Shown one piece after another: positions 7,818-16,745 of a DNA stretch of 64,000 nucleotides. Where the stretch lies: assembly GCF_041080815.1 (NCBI RefSeq), contig NZ_CP160205.1, positions 3,286,001 to 3,350,000 of the forward strand. Direction: 5' to 3'. The translations under genes and the position numbers were made by a program. The notes beneath the pieces were generated by a model, which saw only the letters and a list, made by a program, of their open reading frames with translations, was not told the DNA's origin and searched no databases. The stretch's first letter is position 1; each line of letters begins with the position of its first letter. Origin of the DNA: Mucilaginibacter yixingensis. GTDB taxonomy: Bacteria; Bacteroidota; Bacteroidia; Sphingobacteriales; Sphingobacteriaceae.

Positions 7818-10271
7818 TTAGTAGCTGATGGTAATTTGTTCTGATGTATTTTTGATAACGGCACTTTTCACTTTTGCTCCCTCAACCGGGTTATCTGAGC
7901 CTTGCGGATCAAAGCGCGAGATGGGTTGAATCATCGATGAAAAATCGTCTTTTACATTCAGCGCTTTACCGCCCATTTTAAAGGTACCGCCAAAGCCGTG
8001 CATTACCAATTTGATATTTTTAAATTTAGACGACAGGCTGCCCTCTGGCTTGGCTAGCGTGATGCTGTGTTTGGCCGCATCATAGCTAATGAGGCGTTTG
8101 TAATAATCGCCCTGCTCGTATTTATAGCTTTCGCCGTCATCTTCATAATAGGTAAAGCTGTTGTTGGCGTTACCTTGATAGATGTGGATGGTCAGCGTAT
8201 CGGTTGGTTGTTGGGCTGTGCTTTGGATGAGCGATTGCATAGGGATTATGCTGCTCTCTTTTACGTAAACCGGCAGCTTGTTCATCTTCACGTCGATGAT
8301 TTTCTGCTGGCTGCCTGTTTGCACCTCATCGTTATACAGATCATACCATTTACCTGCCGGGAAATAGACTTTACCATACTGTGCACCGCCCTCAAACGGC
8401 GCCACAAGGAAGGCATGACCAAACAAGTACTGATTCTGGAACAACGTGTTATAGATGTTCTGATCGAAGGTATAATCAATAGCCAGCGAGCGCACCACCG
8501 GATGCCCATTCTGCGTGGCCTCATAAAATGTGCTGTACAGGTATGGCAGCAAACGGTAACGCAGGTTGACGTAATTACGGGAGATCTCGGTCACCTCCTC
8601 GCCGAACGACCATGGCTCTGCCGATTTGGTGTTCACCGCCGTGTGATTGCGGAAATAAGGATTAAAAGCACCGATCTGCACCCAGCGGGCAAATAAAGAT
8701 GGTGTGCCGTTACCGGTGAAACCGCCGATGTCCATGCCGGTAAAGGCCACACCACTTAAACCAAGACTACTTAACAAACGCACGCCTAAAAGCATGTGGC
8801 TGTCTTCGGCCCGGTTATCTCCGGTCCACATGGCCGAGTATCTTTGGAAGCCCGCATAACCTGCCCTTGTTAGCACAAATGGGCGTTTGCCAAAAGCTTC
8901 CTTAGCACCCTCATAACTGGCGCGTGCCATGTTGAGGGCGTAAACATTGTGCGCCTGCAGGTTAGATGCCTGGCGGCCATCATAATCATAAAGAATATTG
9001 TCGGGCGTTTTTTGTCCCCAGGTGGCAATCTCGTTCATATCGTTCCAGATGCCGCTTACACCGTCTTCGCCGTATTTTTTCAGTTCGGTACCCCACCAGG
9101 CCCTGGCTTTTGGATTTGTAAAATCAGGGAAATGGCACCAGCCTGGCCAAACCTCGCCGGTGTAATTGGTACTGTCAGGGTATTTGGCAAAAATGTTGGC
9201 GGCCAGGCCACGCTCGTAGGTACCGTAGCCTTTCTCTACCTTAACACCAGGGTCAACAATTACGGTTATTTTGAAACCCATCTCCTTCAGCTTGTCCGTC
9301 ATTTTACGCGGATCGGGGAACCGGGCTTTATCCCAGGTAAACACTTTGTAATGATCCATGTAATGGATATCCAGCGTAATACCATCAGCCGGAATCTGCT
9401 TTTCGCGCAGCGTTTGGGCAATGCGCATCACCTCGGTCTCGGGATAGTAACTGTAACGGTTCTGCTGGTAGCCCAGGCTCCAGAGCGGCGGCATTTTCAT
9501 CCGGCCGGTTAGGGCAGTGTATGAGGTAATGATATCGGCCAGATGTTTATGGTAGATGAAATAATAGTTCATCTCACCGCCGCGCGCCCCAAAAGATGAG
9601 AAGCGGTTATTGCTGGCACCAAAGTTAAAATCGCTTTGGTAGGTATTATCCAGGAAGATGCCATAGTTAAGGCCGTGGTGAATACCGATATAGAACGGAA
9701 TGGTGCTGTAAATAGGATCTTGCCCGGTTGAGTAACCGAAAGAATCGGTATTCCAGTTGGTATACCCACTGCCGCGGCGATCAAGATCGCCGGTTTTTTC
9801 GCCCAGGCCAACGAAGCGTTCGCCCTCTTGCATTTTTTTATAAGTGGTTACCGATTCGTTTACCCATGAGGTAGCCAGTCCGGTTTCATCCTGGTTGATC
9901 ACCTTGCCGTCAGGGGTGTAAAAGGTTACCGAGAAAGGCGCCTTACCTATCACCGCCTTCAGCGAATCTGTAACGATGCTGATCTGGCTGGCATCCTGCG
10001 TAATGCTGGCCTTCACCTTTTGCGGCTGCTCGATAACCGCGTAAGAGAAATCGGGCGTCAACTGCTGTTTATCCATCCTGATGCGGATCACATCGGGGCT
10101 GTACACCGTGATCTGCGCCCAGGCATTATCGGTTGTCAGCGAGATCTGCTGGCCATCTATCGTCACGTTCTTTACGTTGCCCGTCTTCTTCACCGGACTA
10201 TTTTGGGCAAAACCCGCAGCGTATCCGGCCAGCGACAGTAACATTACAGCACAGTAGAATTTGATATTCAT
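7818..10271 (-). CDS. GH31 alpha-glucosidase
   Basis: I take the ATG at 10271 as start because it begins a signal peptide (MNIKFYCAVMLLSLAGYAAGFAQ); a further upstream TTG would only add 11 residues. The 817-residue protein has the GH31 N domain (VGLGEKTGDLDRRG), the catalytic barrel with nucleophile motif GIWNDMNE and acid/base segment MWTGDNRAEDSH, and two C-terminal beta domains, the last containing a DUF5110-like YYEDDGESYKYEQGDYY. It should release glucose from alpha-1,4/1,6 ends in the periplasm. In the classical sus operon of Bacteroides thetaiotaomicron this job is done by SusB, a GH97 enzyme, so here a different family occupies the slot. Confidence 0.93.
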   Translation of the reverse strand: MNIKFYCAVMLLSLAGYAAGFAQNSPVKKTGNVKNVTIDGQQISLTTDNAWAQITVYSPDVIRIRMDKQQLTPDFSYAVIEQPQKVKASITQDASQISIVTDSLKAVIGKAPFSVTFYTPDGKVINQDETGLATSWVNESVTTYKKMQEGERFVGLGEKTGDLDRRGSGYTNWNTDSFGYSTGQDPIYSTIPFYIGIHHGLNYGIFLDNTYQSDFNFGASNNRFSSFGARGGEMNYYFIYHKHLADIITSYTALTGRMKMPPLWSLGYQQNRYSYYPETEVMRIAQTLREKQIPADGITLDIHYMDHYKVFTWDKARFPDPRKMTDKLKEMGFKITVIVDPGVKVEKGYGTYERGLAANIFAKYPDSTNYTGEVWPGWCHFPDFTNPKARAWWGTELKKYGEDGVSGIWNDMNEIATWGQKTPDNILYDYDGRQASNLQAHNVYALNMARASYEGAKEAFGKRPFVLTRAGYAGFQRYSAMWTGDNRAEDSHMLLGVRLLSSLGLSGVAFTGMDIGGFTGNGTPSLFARWVQIGAFNPYFRNHTAVNTKSAEPWSFGEEVTEISRNYVNLRYRLLPYLYSTFYEATQNGHPVVRSLAIDYTFDQNIYNTLFQNQYLFGHAFLVAPFEGGAQYGKVYFPAGKWYDLYNDEVQTGSQQKIIDVKMNKLPVYVKESSIIPMQSLIQSTAQQPTDTLTIHIYQGNANNSFTYYEDDGESYKYEQGDYYKRLISYDAAKHSITLAKPEGSLSSKFKNIKLVMHGFGGTFKMGGKALNVKDDFSSMIQPISRFDPQGSDNPVEGAKVKSAVIKNTSEQITISY

Positions 10272-10357
10272 TTTTAAATTCTTTTCAGGGTCGACGCATT
10301 TCAATTAAAAATCTGCATAAAACCCTACGTATCAAACTATCAAATAAACAATCTTAA

Positions 10358-10387
10358 AACTAACCCACCCCGTAGGGCGGGCTAGTT
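10358..10387 (-). terminator. Strong UACG-loop hairpin between susE and the GH31 gene
   Basis: Read on the minus strand the sequence forms a 13-bp stem with two G-U pairs (AACTAGCCCGCCC, loop TACG, GGGTGGGTTAGTT), closed C(UACG)G, the very stable UNCG tetraloop. Only a short U-run follows. It sits inside the 137-base gap of the operon. It could be a partial terminator or an mRNA-stabilising/processing hairpin that lets the SusCDE part be expressed more than the enzymes. On the plus strand the G-U pairs become A-C mismatches, so the structure is specific to the sus transcript. Confidence 0.6.
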
Positions 10388-10408
10388 ATCAGTCTAGTTA
10401 ATCGTGTT

Positions 10409-11479
10409 TTATTTTTTTACAAGGGTGTATGTAGGAGCTATAGGGTTGCCAAAGCTGAGTGAAATCAGATAGTTACCATTTGCAGGTACCGCAATATTGC
10501 CACCGTTGCTGCTGGTTAGCTGACCGTTCACCGGCGATACATCGCCATAGCTCAAAGCCCAGTCATGGTCTGCCCTGAATTTAATGGCCCCGGTTTTAAC
10601 CAATGCCGTTGTAACCTGGTAAGCGTTGGCATTGATGCTGAACGTCAAGTCCACATCGTTCCCGGGGTTCCAGCCCTGGGCGCCGTCGCCAATTACGCTC
10701 CACAAGTGCTCAAACTTGGTGTAGGTAACCGTATTGGCATTCAGATCCACTGTAACCTGGTACAGACCAGCCCCCGGAGCAGTAAGGTTAGTGCCAGATG
10801 ATAAACTGATCTTACCGCTACCAGCATCGCCATAAGATGTACTCCATGATTTGGCAGGCGTAAATTTGAACTGATCGCCGGCAGAGAAATGCAGGTAACC
10901 GGTATATATACCGTTACCGGTTGCTGATACCAAACTATCTGCCGTAGTAGGCTGCCATTGTAGCGTTGCATCGGTGTTTTGCATCATACCCGGCGCGTAG
11001 ATGTAAGAGATGAGCGCGTAGGGCGTAACAGTTAGCGTAACTACGTTGCTGTAAACCGTTTTAATACTGCTGCTGGCGCTATACATAATACGGGCAGAGA
11101 TTTGCGATGCTTTACCGGTAGGCAAGTTGAGCCTTAACAGCAGGCTGTTAAAATCATTAGTAGAAAAGCCCTGGCTATAGGTGTTGGCCAATAAGGTGAC
11201 CGACTGCGGGCTGGCCCAGTTATCGGCCGTAGCATCAATTTGCAGGGTATTGGTTACTGCTGCGCTAAAGCCATAATCGGCCTTGCTGAATTTGAAGCTG
11301 ACAACGGTGGCGGTATCCGCAGCCTTTGCTTTGACTAACACCACCGTAGTGCTATTAGCGCTTAACGTACCCGCCGTACCACTTGTGGCCGTAACCTTCA
11401 TTTCATCTTTTTTGCAAGATGCCATGATGAGCAGCGCTATGCTGCCGGCGGCTAAAAACTTATTTAAAATCGTCTTCAT
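10409..11479 (-). CDS. susE: SusE-like starch-binding lipoprotein
   Basis: A 356-residue lipoprotein (signal ending MASCKKDE). The N-terminal half is the SusE domain with an Ig-like fold (TTVVLVKAKAADTATVVSF). It is followed by two similar tandem modules. One carries YTGYLHFSAGDQFKFTP and SWSTSYGDAG, the other GAIKFRADHDWALSYGD; both are typical of SusE/SusF carbohydrate-binding modules. It would sit on the cell surface and help hold starch near SusC/SusD. It is 21 bases behind susD. No separate SusF is present. Confidence 0.9.
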   Translation of the reverse strand: MKTILNKFLAAGSIALLIMASCKKDEMKVTATSGTAGTLSANSTTVVLVKAKAADTATVVSFKFSKADYGFSAAVTNTLQIDATADNWASPQSVTLLANTYSQGFSTNDFNSLLLRLNLPTGKASQISARIMYSASSSIKTVYSNVVTLTVTPYALISYIYAPGMMQNTDATLQWQPTTADSLVSATGNGIYTGYLHFSAGDQFKFTPAKSWSTSYGDAGSGKISLSSGTNLTAPGAGLYQVTVDLNANTVTYTKFEHLWSVIGDGAQGWNPGNDVDLTFSINANAYQVTTALVKTGAIKFRADHDWALSYGDVSPVNGQLTSSNGGNIAVPANGNYLISLSFGNPIAPTYTLVKK

Positions 11480-11500
11480 TTTGAATGTCTTTAATATGGG

Positions 11501-13126
11501 TTAATAGCCTGGGTTTTGTTTCAGGTTGCTGTTAGCGTTAATATCATCTACCGGGATTGGGAACAGGTTGCGGAATGAAGGCACACCTGTACCTGTTTTC
11601 ACCCCACCTTTCCATTGCCACAGGTAAGTAGACTCTGCAAACCGACCGTAGCGCACCAGGTCTGTACGACGCTGGCACTCCCAGTAAAGCTCGCGGGCAC
11701 GTTCTTGCAGGATGAAGTCGGTAGTTAAGTCGCTGGCCGCAATGTTGCCGGTTGTTTTACCTGCATAAGCACGTGTGCGCAACTTATTGATGTAGGTTAA
11801 AGCTGTGGCAGCATCGCCACCGGTACCGCCGCGCAATACGGCTTCGGCATAGATCAGATACATCTCAGCCAGGCGGAAAACCGGAAAATCAACATCCGAG
11901 TAATCTTTGCTTGAGCCGGATTGTGCCGCATTGGTAGACAGCACGTTGCGGTATTTGTTTACGCCATAGCCGCCACCGGTAAAGTTGGTAACATCGCTAA
12001 TGTCTGCAGTCTGTCCATCGGTCCAGAACTCGGCGCGGGTATCAGGGTTACCATTGTTAGGGAAGGCAGTGCTGGTATTAGCCGGAAACAGATCGCTCAG
12101 TGCGCGGGTGGTACGCATACCGCCCCAGCCACCATTTAAACCAAAGGCTGCTGCAGGCATGCTGCCGCCTACCTGGGCATGGGTCATAAAAGTGGTACCG
12201 CCGTAGCTGGTGGTTTTTAAACCATCGTAGTTGATGGTCCAGATAAACTCGGTGTTGGCTACGTTGTTATCGGCCAGCATCAGGTTATCATAAACCGGCA
12301 TCAGCGTGTAACCTGCATTAATTACTTTATTGGCGTAGGTAATGGCATCGGCATAACGGGCAGTGCCTGTGTAAACCTGCGCATTCAGGTACAGACGGGC
12401 CAGCAATGCCCACTCTGCCGCCTGATCTGCGCGACCGTATTCGTTCGTTCTTGGCGCTTTCAAACTACCATCAATCGCTTTCAGTTCGCTCTCAATATAA
12501 TTGAACAGCGTTTTACGGTCTGTTTGTGGCGGCAATGCAGAACCTACTGCATTGGCATCGGTAACAAAGGGTGGGTTACCAAACAAATCCATCAATACCC
12601 AGTACTGGAACGCGCGAATGAAGCGGGCTTCGGCAACGTAATAGTGCACATCGGTAGCATCACTACCGGTAATGCCGCGGCTGCTCAGGTTGGCATCGCT
12701 TGACTGGCGGATGAAATCGTTACAAAGCGTAATCTGGTACATACTTCTGTAGTATAAACCTTTCAGGAAGTTGTTAGACGAGTTCCAGTTCAGGTTATGG
12801 AAGTCAGCCAGACCGGCATCGCCCCAATTACTTACCGCCTCATCTGTAGAGAGCTCTTGTGCGCCCCACCAGGTACGGAAAAAATCTACGTTCTGGCCTT
12901 CATCGCCAATAGGCAAATCCGGGCTTCCAGACGGACCGGTGTTACCGGTAAGGGCCATGCTACCATAAACCTTTGCCAGCGCTTGTTTATAGCCAGCCGG
13001 GGTTGAGTAAACGCTCGACGCGGTAACCTGGTAGTTTGGTGTAAGGTCCATACCCTTTTTACAGGCTGATAGACTGCCCGCTACCAGGGCGGCCATCATT
13101 ATATATTTTATTGAATTTCTTTTCAT
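11501..13126 (-). CDS. susD: SusD/RagB outer-membrane starch-binding lipoprotein
   Basis: Start set at the ATG at 13126 (MKRNSIKYIMMAALVAGSLSACKK), which gives a lipoprotein signal with its Cys in LSACKK; an upstream TTG adds six residues only. The 541-residue protein has the SusD pattern: an N-terminal TPR-like part (EARFIRAFQYWVLMDLFGNPPF), AEMYLIYAEAVLRGG, and the C-terminal RARELYWECQRRTDLVRYG and FPIPVDDINAN...QNPGY. It forms the lid of the SusC transporter and binds the oligosaccharide on the surface. It is 33 bases behind susC. Confidence 0.95.
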   Translation of the reverse strand: MKRNSIKYIMMAALVAGSLSACKKGMDLTPNYQVTASSVYSTPAGYKQALAKVYGSMALTGNTGPSGSPDLPIGDEGQNVDFFRTWWGAQELSTDEAVSNWGDAGLADFHNLNWNSSNNFLKGLYYRSMYQITLCNDFIRQSSDANLSSRGITGSDATDVHYYVAEARFIRAFQYWVLMDLFGNPPFVTDANAVGSALPPQTDRKTLFNYIESELKAIDGSLKAPRTNEYGRADQAAEWALLARLYLNAQVYTGTARYADAITYANKVINAGYTLMPVYDNLMLADNNVANTEFIWTINYDGLKTTSYGGTTFMTHAQVGGSMPAAAFGLNGGWGGMRTTRALSDLFPANTSTAFPNNGNPDTRAEFWTDGQTADISDVTNFTGGGYGVNKYRNVLSTNAAQSGSSKDYSDVDFPVFRLAEMYLIYAEAVLRGGTGGDAATALTYINKLRTRAYAGKTTGNIAASDLTTDFILQERARELYWECQRRTDLVRYGRFAESTYLWQWKGGVKTGTGVPSFRNLFPIPVDDINANSNLKQNPGY

Positions 13127-13159
13127 TGTCGTAATGTTTATCAAAAATGAGCTGCACTA

Positions 13160-16100
13160 TTATCTAACACTCAGGTTAAGACCCAACACAAAGGTTCTGG
13201 GGCGCGGGTAGAAATTATTGTCTACACCGTTAGCAATCTCCGGATCGACACCGCTGTATTTGGTAATGAGGAACACGTTGTTAACGTTAGCGCTGATCTT
13301 CAGATCGGCAGAACCATTGAACAACTTGCCCACATTATAACCGATGTGCACATTATCCATACGCAGGAAAGAAGCGTTTTCAATGTAGTAGTCAGACAGG
13401 CGATCATTAGATGTATTGCCCGTCAGGTTGCTTTTCAGCACCGCCGTAGAGCCATTGTTGACGAAACCGCCCGATACACTTTGCAGCATACTGGCAACCA
13501 CGCCTGCGTTAGATGCAATGTTGTTATAAGCGTAGTTACCCAGGTTGGCCCTTGCCACAAAACCGGCGTTCCATTTTTTGTAGTTTACGTCAGAGCTGAA
13601 ACCGAAGTAGAATTTAGGGTCGGGGCTTTTGTAGAAGTACAAATCGCTGGCGTTGATGGTGCCATCGCCGTTACGATCAACAAACAAGTTTTCAATCGGC
13701 TGACCGGCAGCATTATAAACCTGCTGCAACACATAAAACGAGTGTACAGGGTAGCCGGTAAAGCTGGTTTCAATTTTAGAACCGGTACCGCCAGAGATAG
13801 CACCATCAGCAATACCCGGGTATGATACGCCTGGCAAACTGGTTACCTTGTTGCGGTTGTAGGTTACGTTGAAACCCACATTCCAGCTCAGATCTTGTTG
13901 TTTGATAACCTGGCCGTTGATGCTAAACTCAACACCGCTGTTGGTCATATCGCCCACGTTACCGGTAATCTGGTTAGAGAAGTTGGTACCGGCAGGCTGG
14001 TTGATCACGGCCAGCAGGTGCGTGGTTTTGCGGTGAAAGTAATCGATACTACCGGTTATGCGGTCTTCCAGGAAACCATAGTCAAAGCCTACGTTAGCGG
14101 TGGCTGTTTGCTCCCAGGTACGGCCAGGGTAGTAAGGTGACGGTCTGTAACCTTGATAATAAGTATTTCCTAATTGGTAGGAACCTGTTTTACCACTCAG
14201 CGTGTAATCGGCCAGGTAATCATAGTTGCCAATACCGTCCTGGTTACCTGTTACACCATATTCTACACGCAACTTCAGGTTAGACAATACCGGGTTATTT
14301 TTCAGAAAATCCTCTTCGCTGATCTTCCAGCCCAGGGCCACAGAAGGGAATGTACCGTAACGGCCAGACTTATCAAACTTAGAAGATCCGTCTCTACGGA
14401 TGGTAGCCGTTAATAAATACTTATCGGCATAAGAGTAAATTAACCTGCCGTAGTACGACTGCAGCTTGTTCTCATCCAAACTGTACGCATAGTTTGGCGT
14501 ACTGTTGGGTGTTTGTGCGCCATCATAGAAATAGCCAGGGTAATTGAAAACGGTTACCGCAACATCCTGATAAGAGTAGCCAGCAATTACGTTGATGTGG
14601 CTGTTGATGCTTTTAATCTGTTTATCATAACTCAGGTAACCCTCAAACAGCTTGTTGGCGCTGGTTTGTTTATAGATGCTCCGTTTACCGCCATGGTAAA
14701 CTTTATTAGAATCAAGGTATGATTTTCTGTAGTTAGTGGCCGAGCTGTCAGAAATGTTATCATGCCCCTGTCCCCTGGTGCCGTCATAAGCAAAGTTCAC
14801 GTTGGCATGCAAGTCAGGCAGGAAGTGGAAACGGTAATCCAATTGCAGGTTGCTGATCAATCGGTAAACATCGCTGCGGTTATCTTCCTGGTTAAGCAGG
14901 CCAACCGGGTTTTTAGGCGTATTCAGTTTCAGGTAAGTTGGCGAATTATTAGGGTCCAGCCATTGCCAGTAGCCACCGTAGTTGCTGTTTCCCGAGTAAA
15001 CCGGCACCGTTGGGTTCATAAATACGGCACTGCTGATGGCGCTCTCATTAGCAAAACGCTGATGAACGTGCGCGCCGCTGGCATTAAAATTAATTTTCAG
15101 GTGTTTATCAAATAAGCTTGGGCTCAGGTTAATATTAGCGGTATTTCTTTGTAACGAGCTGGTTTTCAGAATACCGTTCTGATCGGTAAAACCAACAGAA
15201 ACACGATACGGCAGTATACCGGTGGTACCAGAAACACCCACGTTATCATCTGTACTATAAGCGGTTTGATAGATCTCTTTTTGCCAGTCGGTATTGGCGT
15301 TGCCTAAAAATTTGGTGTAAAAGCCAGAACTATCATGTGCCGCCACAAACGAGCGGAACTGGCTTGCGCTCAATACGCTGGCCTCTTTAGGAAGCTTAGA
15401 CATTGAAGCCTGTGCACTGAACGTGATAACCGGCTTGCCAGACTGTCCCTTTTTTGTGGTGATAATGATTACACCGTTGGAGGCACGGTTACCGTAAATA
15501 GCAGCGGCCGACGCATCCTTCAGGATAGAGAATGATTCGATATCGTTAGGATTGATCAAACTCAGCGGATCTGCCACGCCTGAAATTCTTGAAGTACCGT
15601 CAGGGTTACGCGTGTTATCAATCGGCACGCCATCAATAACAATTAACGGATTGTTGCTGCCGCTAATAGAAGCCCCTCCCCTGATGCGAATGGTGCTACC
15701 AGAACCCGGCGCGCCACTGTTAGAGATAATAGATACGCCTGGTACCTTACCCTGAATCAGTTGCTCAGGTGTTGTATTGGCGCCCTGGTTAAAATCTTTG
15801 GCTGTTACGTTGGCAACAGAACCGGTCAGATCGGTTTTTCTAACGGTACCGTAACCAATTACCACAATCTCGTTCAGTGCTTTTGATGCCGGCTGCAGAT
15901 CAAAATCTACCGCCACGGTGGCACCACTCAGTGTAACTGATTTAGTTAGCGAATTATAACTTATAAAGCTGGCCACCAGATTGTAGGTACCGCGTTTTAC
16001 ATTGCTTATTCTAAAAACGCCGTTTGCATCTGTAGTAGTACCAATGGTGCTACCCTGCAAAACAACCGTTGCCCCGGGTAAAGGCTGCTGATGCTCGTCA

Positions 16101-16201
16101 ACTACCTTACCGGTAATGCTTCCGGTTTGCGCAAATGTCAGTCCCGACATGAGCAGCAAAGCGAAAAGAAGCATGCATTTTTGTAAAATTTTATTTCTCA
16201 T
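13160..16201 (-). CDS. susC: SusC TonB-dependent outer-membrane transporter of the starch locus
   Basis: A 1013-residue protein with a signal peptide (LLLMSGLTFAQ). A carboxypeptidase-regulatory-like domain follows (ITGKVVDEHQQPLPGATV), then a TonB-box/plug start (LNEIVVIGYGTVRKTDLTGS) and a plug with IRIRGGASISGSNNPLIVID and YGNRASNGVIIITTKKG. The rest is a 22-strand barrel ending in an aromatic/Arg residue typical of the BAM signal region (LGLNLSVR). It imports maltodextrins together with SusD. It is the first gene of the enzyme/transport block, 544 bases behind the SusR-like gene. No STN signalling domain is present, in line with regulation by SusR rather than by ECF sigma/FecR. Confidence 0.95.
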   Translation of the reverse strand: MRNKILQKCMLLFALLLMSGLTFAQTGSITGKVVDEHQQPLPGATVVLQGSTIGTTTDANGVFRISNVKRGTYNLVASFISYNSLTKSVTLSGATVAVDFDLQPASKALNEIVVIGYGTVRKTDLTGSVANVTAKDFNQGANTTPEQLIQGKVPGVSIISNSGAPGSGSTIRIRGGASISGSNNPLIVIDGVPIDNTRNPDGTSRISGVADPLSLINPNDIESFSILKDASAAAIYGNRASNGVIIITTKKGQSGKPVITFSAQASMSKLPKEASVLSASQFRSFVAAHDSSGFYTKFLGNANTDWQKEIYQTAYSTDDNVGVSGTTGILPYRVSVGFTDQNGILKTSSLQRNTANINLSPSLFDKHLKINFNASGAHVHQRFANESAISSAVFMNPTVPVYSGNSNYGGYWQWLDPNNSPTYLKLNTPKNPVGLLNQEDNRSDVYRLISNLQLDYRFHFLPDLHANVNFAYDGTRGQGHDNISDSSATNYRKSYLDSNKVYHGGKRSIYKQTSANKLFEGYLSYDKQIKSINSHINVIAGYSYQDVAVTVFNYPGYFYDGAQTPNSTPNYAYSLDENKLQSYYGRLIYSYADKYLLTATIRRDGSSKFDKSGRYGTFPSVALGWKISEEDFLKNNPVLSNLKLRVEYGVTGNQDGIGNYDYLADYTLSGKTGSYQLGNTYYQGYRPSPYYPGRTWEQTATANVGFDYGFLEDRITGSIDYFHRKTTHLLAVINQPAGTNFSNQITGNVGDMTNSGVEFSINGQVIKQQDLSWNVGFNVTYNRNKVTSLPGVSYPGIADGAISGGTGSKIETSFTGYPVHSFYVLQQVYNAAGQPIENLFVDRNGDGTINASDLYFYKSPDPKFYFGFSSDVNYKKWNAGFVARANLGNYAYNNIASNAGVVASMLQSVSGGFVNNGSTAVLKSNLTGNTSNDRLSDYYIENASFLRMDNVHIGYNVGKLFNGSADLKISANVNNVFLITKYSGVDPEIANGVDNNFYPRPRTFVLGLNLSVR

Positions 16202-16745
16202 TGAGTTATATAATTTGGTTTATATCGTTTAGTGTATCCTAAGTTTGGTGTGAAATAATGGTGTTATTTCAGGTTGGGTAGAGTTTGTTCATACGCAGTT
16301 TTAATTAGTCAGGTTTCTATTTTCTTAAAGCTGCAACGGCAAAAGCTTAGCGAATAATAGGGCCGTTCATCCCTGTCCTCACGTTGGGGATAATTTGCCG
16401 GTTTCAGCATTTTGCTTTATGCGCTTTTAAGAAAGTATTTAATTGGTTTATAAGTCATGGTTGTGCACTGGCAGACATCCGTCTTCTGTAACAGAACCGT
16501 GACGATACAAATTAAGAGCGGGAAAAAATCGAAAACTACTTTTTTATAAAAAATTTAAATAAAATCGCCATTTTAAAAAATCAACTAATTGATTTACAGA
16601 TAATTACAAAACAACAAGTGTAAAAAAATTTAACGCTTATTGCGAGTTTTCAACGATAAGAATGGGCTTTCAATGCCGGTTTTAGCTATGATATTACGTG
16701 TTTTGACACAGTAATGGCGAGATTATAAGGGAGTAAGAATAATTG
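16202..16745 (-). promoter_or_regulatory. Long AT-rich intergenic region upstream of susC
   Basis: This 544-base gap between susR-like and susC contains no ORF of coding character. It is AT-rich, particularly about 16530-16640. By position it must contain the maltose-responsive susC promoter and a long 5' leader. I could not find a clean TAnnTTTG box on the minus strand, so no promoter is pinned down. Confidence 0.4.

Noticed and set aside
8067..8696. Long antisense ORF (209 codons) across the GH31 gene
   Set aside because: Opposite strand of a clear enzyme gene, no family pattern; a shadow of codon bias.
16202..16745. TAAGTTTG box in the susC upstream region
   Set aside because: It matches TAnnTTTG only on the plus strand, pointing away from susC, with no gene behind it.
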